Assembly: GCF_023227905.1 (NCBI RefSeq)
Contig: NZ_JALOCF010000012.1
Span: forward strand, 1-64,000
Source: Methylobacter sp.
GTDB taxonomy: Bacteria; Pseudomonadota; Gammaproteobacteria; Methylococcales; Methylomonadaceae
DNA: 64,000 bases
Reading direction: 5' to 3'
Shown: in pieces, positions 63,920-64,000 of the stretch
How the letters are laid out: each line of letters begins with the position of its first letter
How positions within the stretch are numbered: the stretch's first letter is position 1
The notes under the pieces: model-generated
What the model was told of the DNA's origin: nothing
The model's database searches: none
Seen by the model: the letters and a program-made list of their open reading frames with translations, nothing else
Position numbers and translations under genes: made by a program

Positions 63920-64000
63920 ATTTACAAATACCAAAATGCCCCGATTATTTTAAACATTCCAACGGACAAGCTATTTTTGATGGTCAAAATTCTCAGTATG

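Noticed and set aside
1..64000. CRISPR array
   Set aside because: No regularly spaced repeat of 24-40 nt was seen anywhere; the repeats found are palindromes or two- to three-copy tails.

Overview
The window looks like a chromosome segment from a gammaproteobacterium, most likely a methanotroph or relative (Methylococcales-like). This rests on a MoxY/MoxX-type sensor kinase and regulator pair, gammaproteobacterial-style UmuDC, and REP-associated tyrosine transposase (RAYT) remnants. The taxonomic call is inference, because no rRNA or other marker gene is present. No CRISPR array and no rRNA were seen. Two tRNA genes lie at about 41.7-41.9 kb.

Layout: (1) 0.8-6.2 kb holds a giant lipoprotein-type RHS protein with a C39-like peptidase domain and an AT-rich C-terminal toxin tip, followed by a DUF4279-like candidate immunity gene and a broken RAYT. 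(2) 7.0-10.4 kb is an SOS block of umuDC divergent from lexA, then an MtfA-like peptidase. (3) 10.4-18.97 kb is an integrated element: resolvase remnant, an unknown 334-aa gene divergent from an SF3-type helicase, a winged-helix gene, several small element genes and a P4-type tyrosine integrase. (4) 19.3-25.7 kb is a lower-GC block with a WYL regulator divergent from a membrane/nuclease-like candidate effector, an LRV-repeat protein and an AAA+ ATPase. I regard it as the best candidate for an undescribed conflict system. (5) 26.4-32.25 kb has an integrase remnant, then an NYN-LOTUS protein, a McrB-like NTPase and a DUF2357/DUF524 nuclease. (6) 32.3-40.8 kb is a type I restriction-modification operon (hsdM-hsdS-hsdR) with a Septu-like ATPase/HNH pair (ptuA/ptuB-like) inserted between hsdS and hsdR, every junction overlapping by 4 nt. 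Blocks 3, 4 and 5 each end with a copy of the integrase 3' end and/or its hairpin, so the region reads as a tandem accretion of islands into one site, i.e. a defence island.

(7) From 41.7 kb on, housekeeping-like DNA resumes: tRNA-Asn and tRNA-Arg, the MoxY/MoxX-like pair, a lipoprotein, a methyl-accepting chemotaxis protein, an EAL-CBS-GGDEF protein, an EF-hand protein and an unusual WYL-GGDEF fusion. (8) 52.8-55.7 kb carries stress-type genes (DUF421 membrane protein, two DUF2382 proteins). (9) 56.4-63.9 kb has scattered small genes (GNAT, glycine-zipper lipoprotein, NlpE-like, SRPBCC, AraC) separated by long non-coding stretches, ending with a RAYT broken by one in-frame stop and a REP-like palindrome.

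All functions were assigned by reading motifs by eye. No database search was run.
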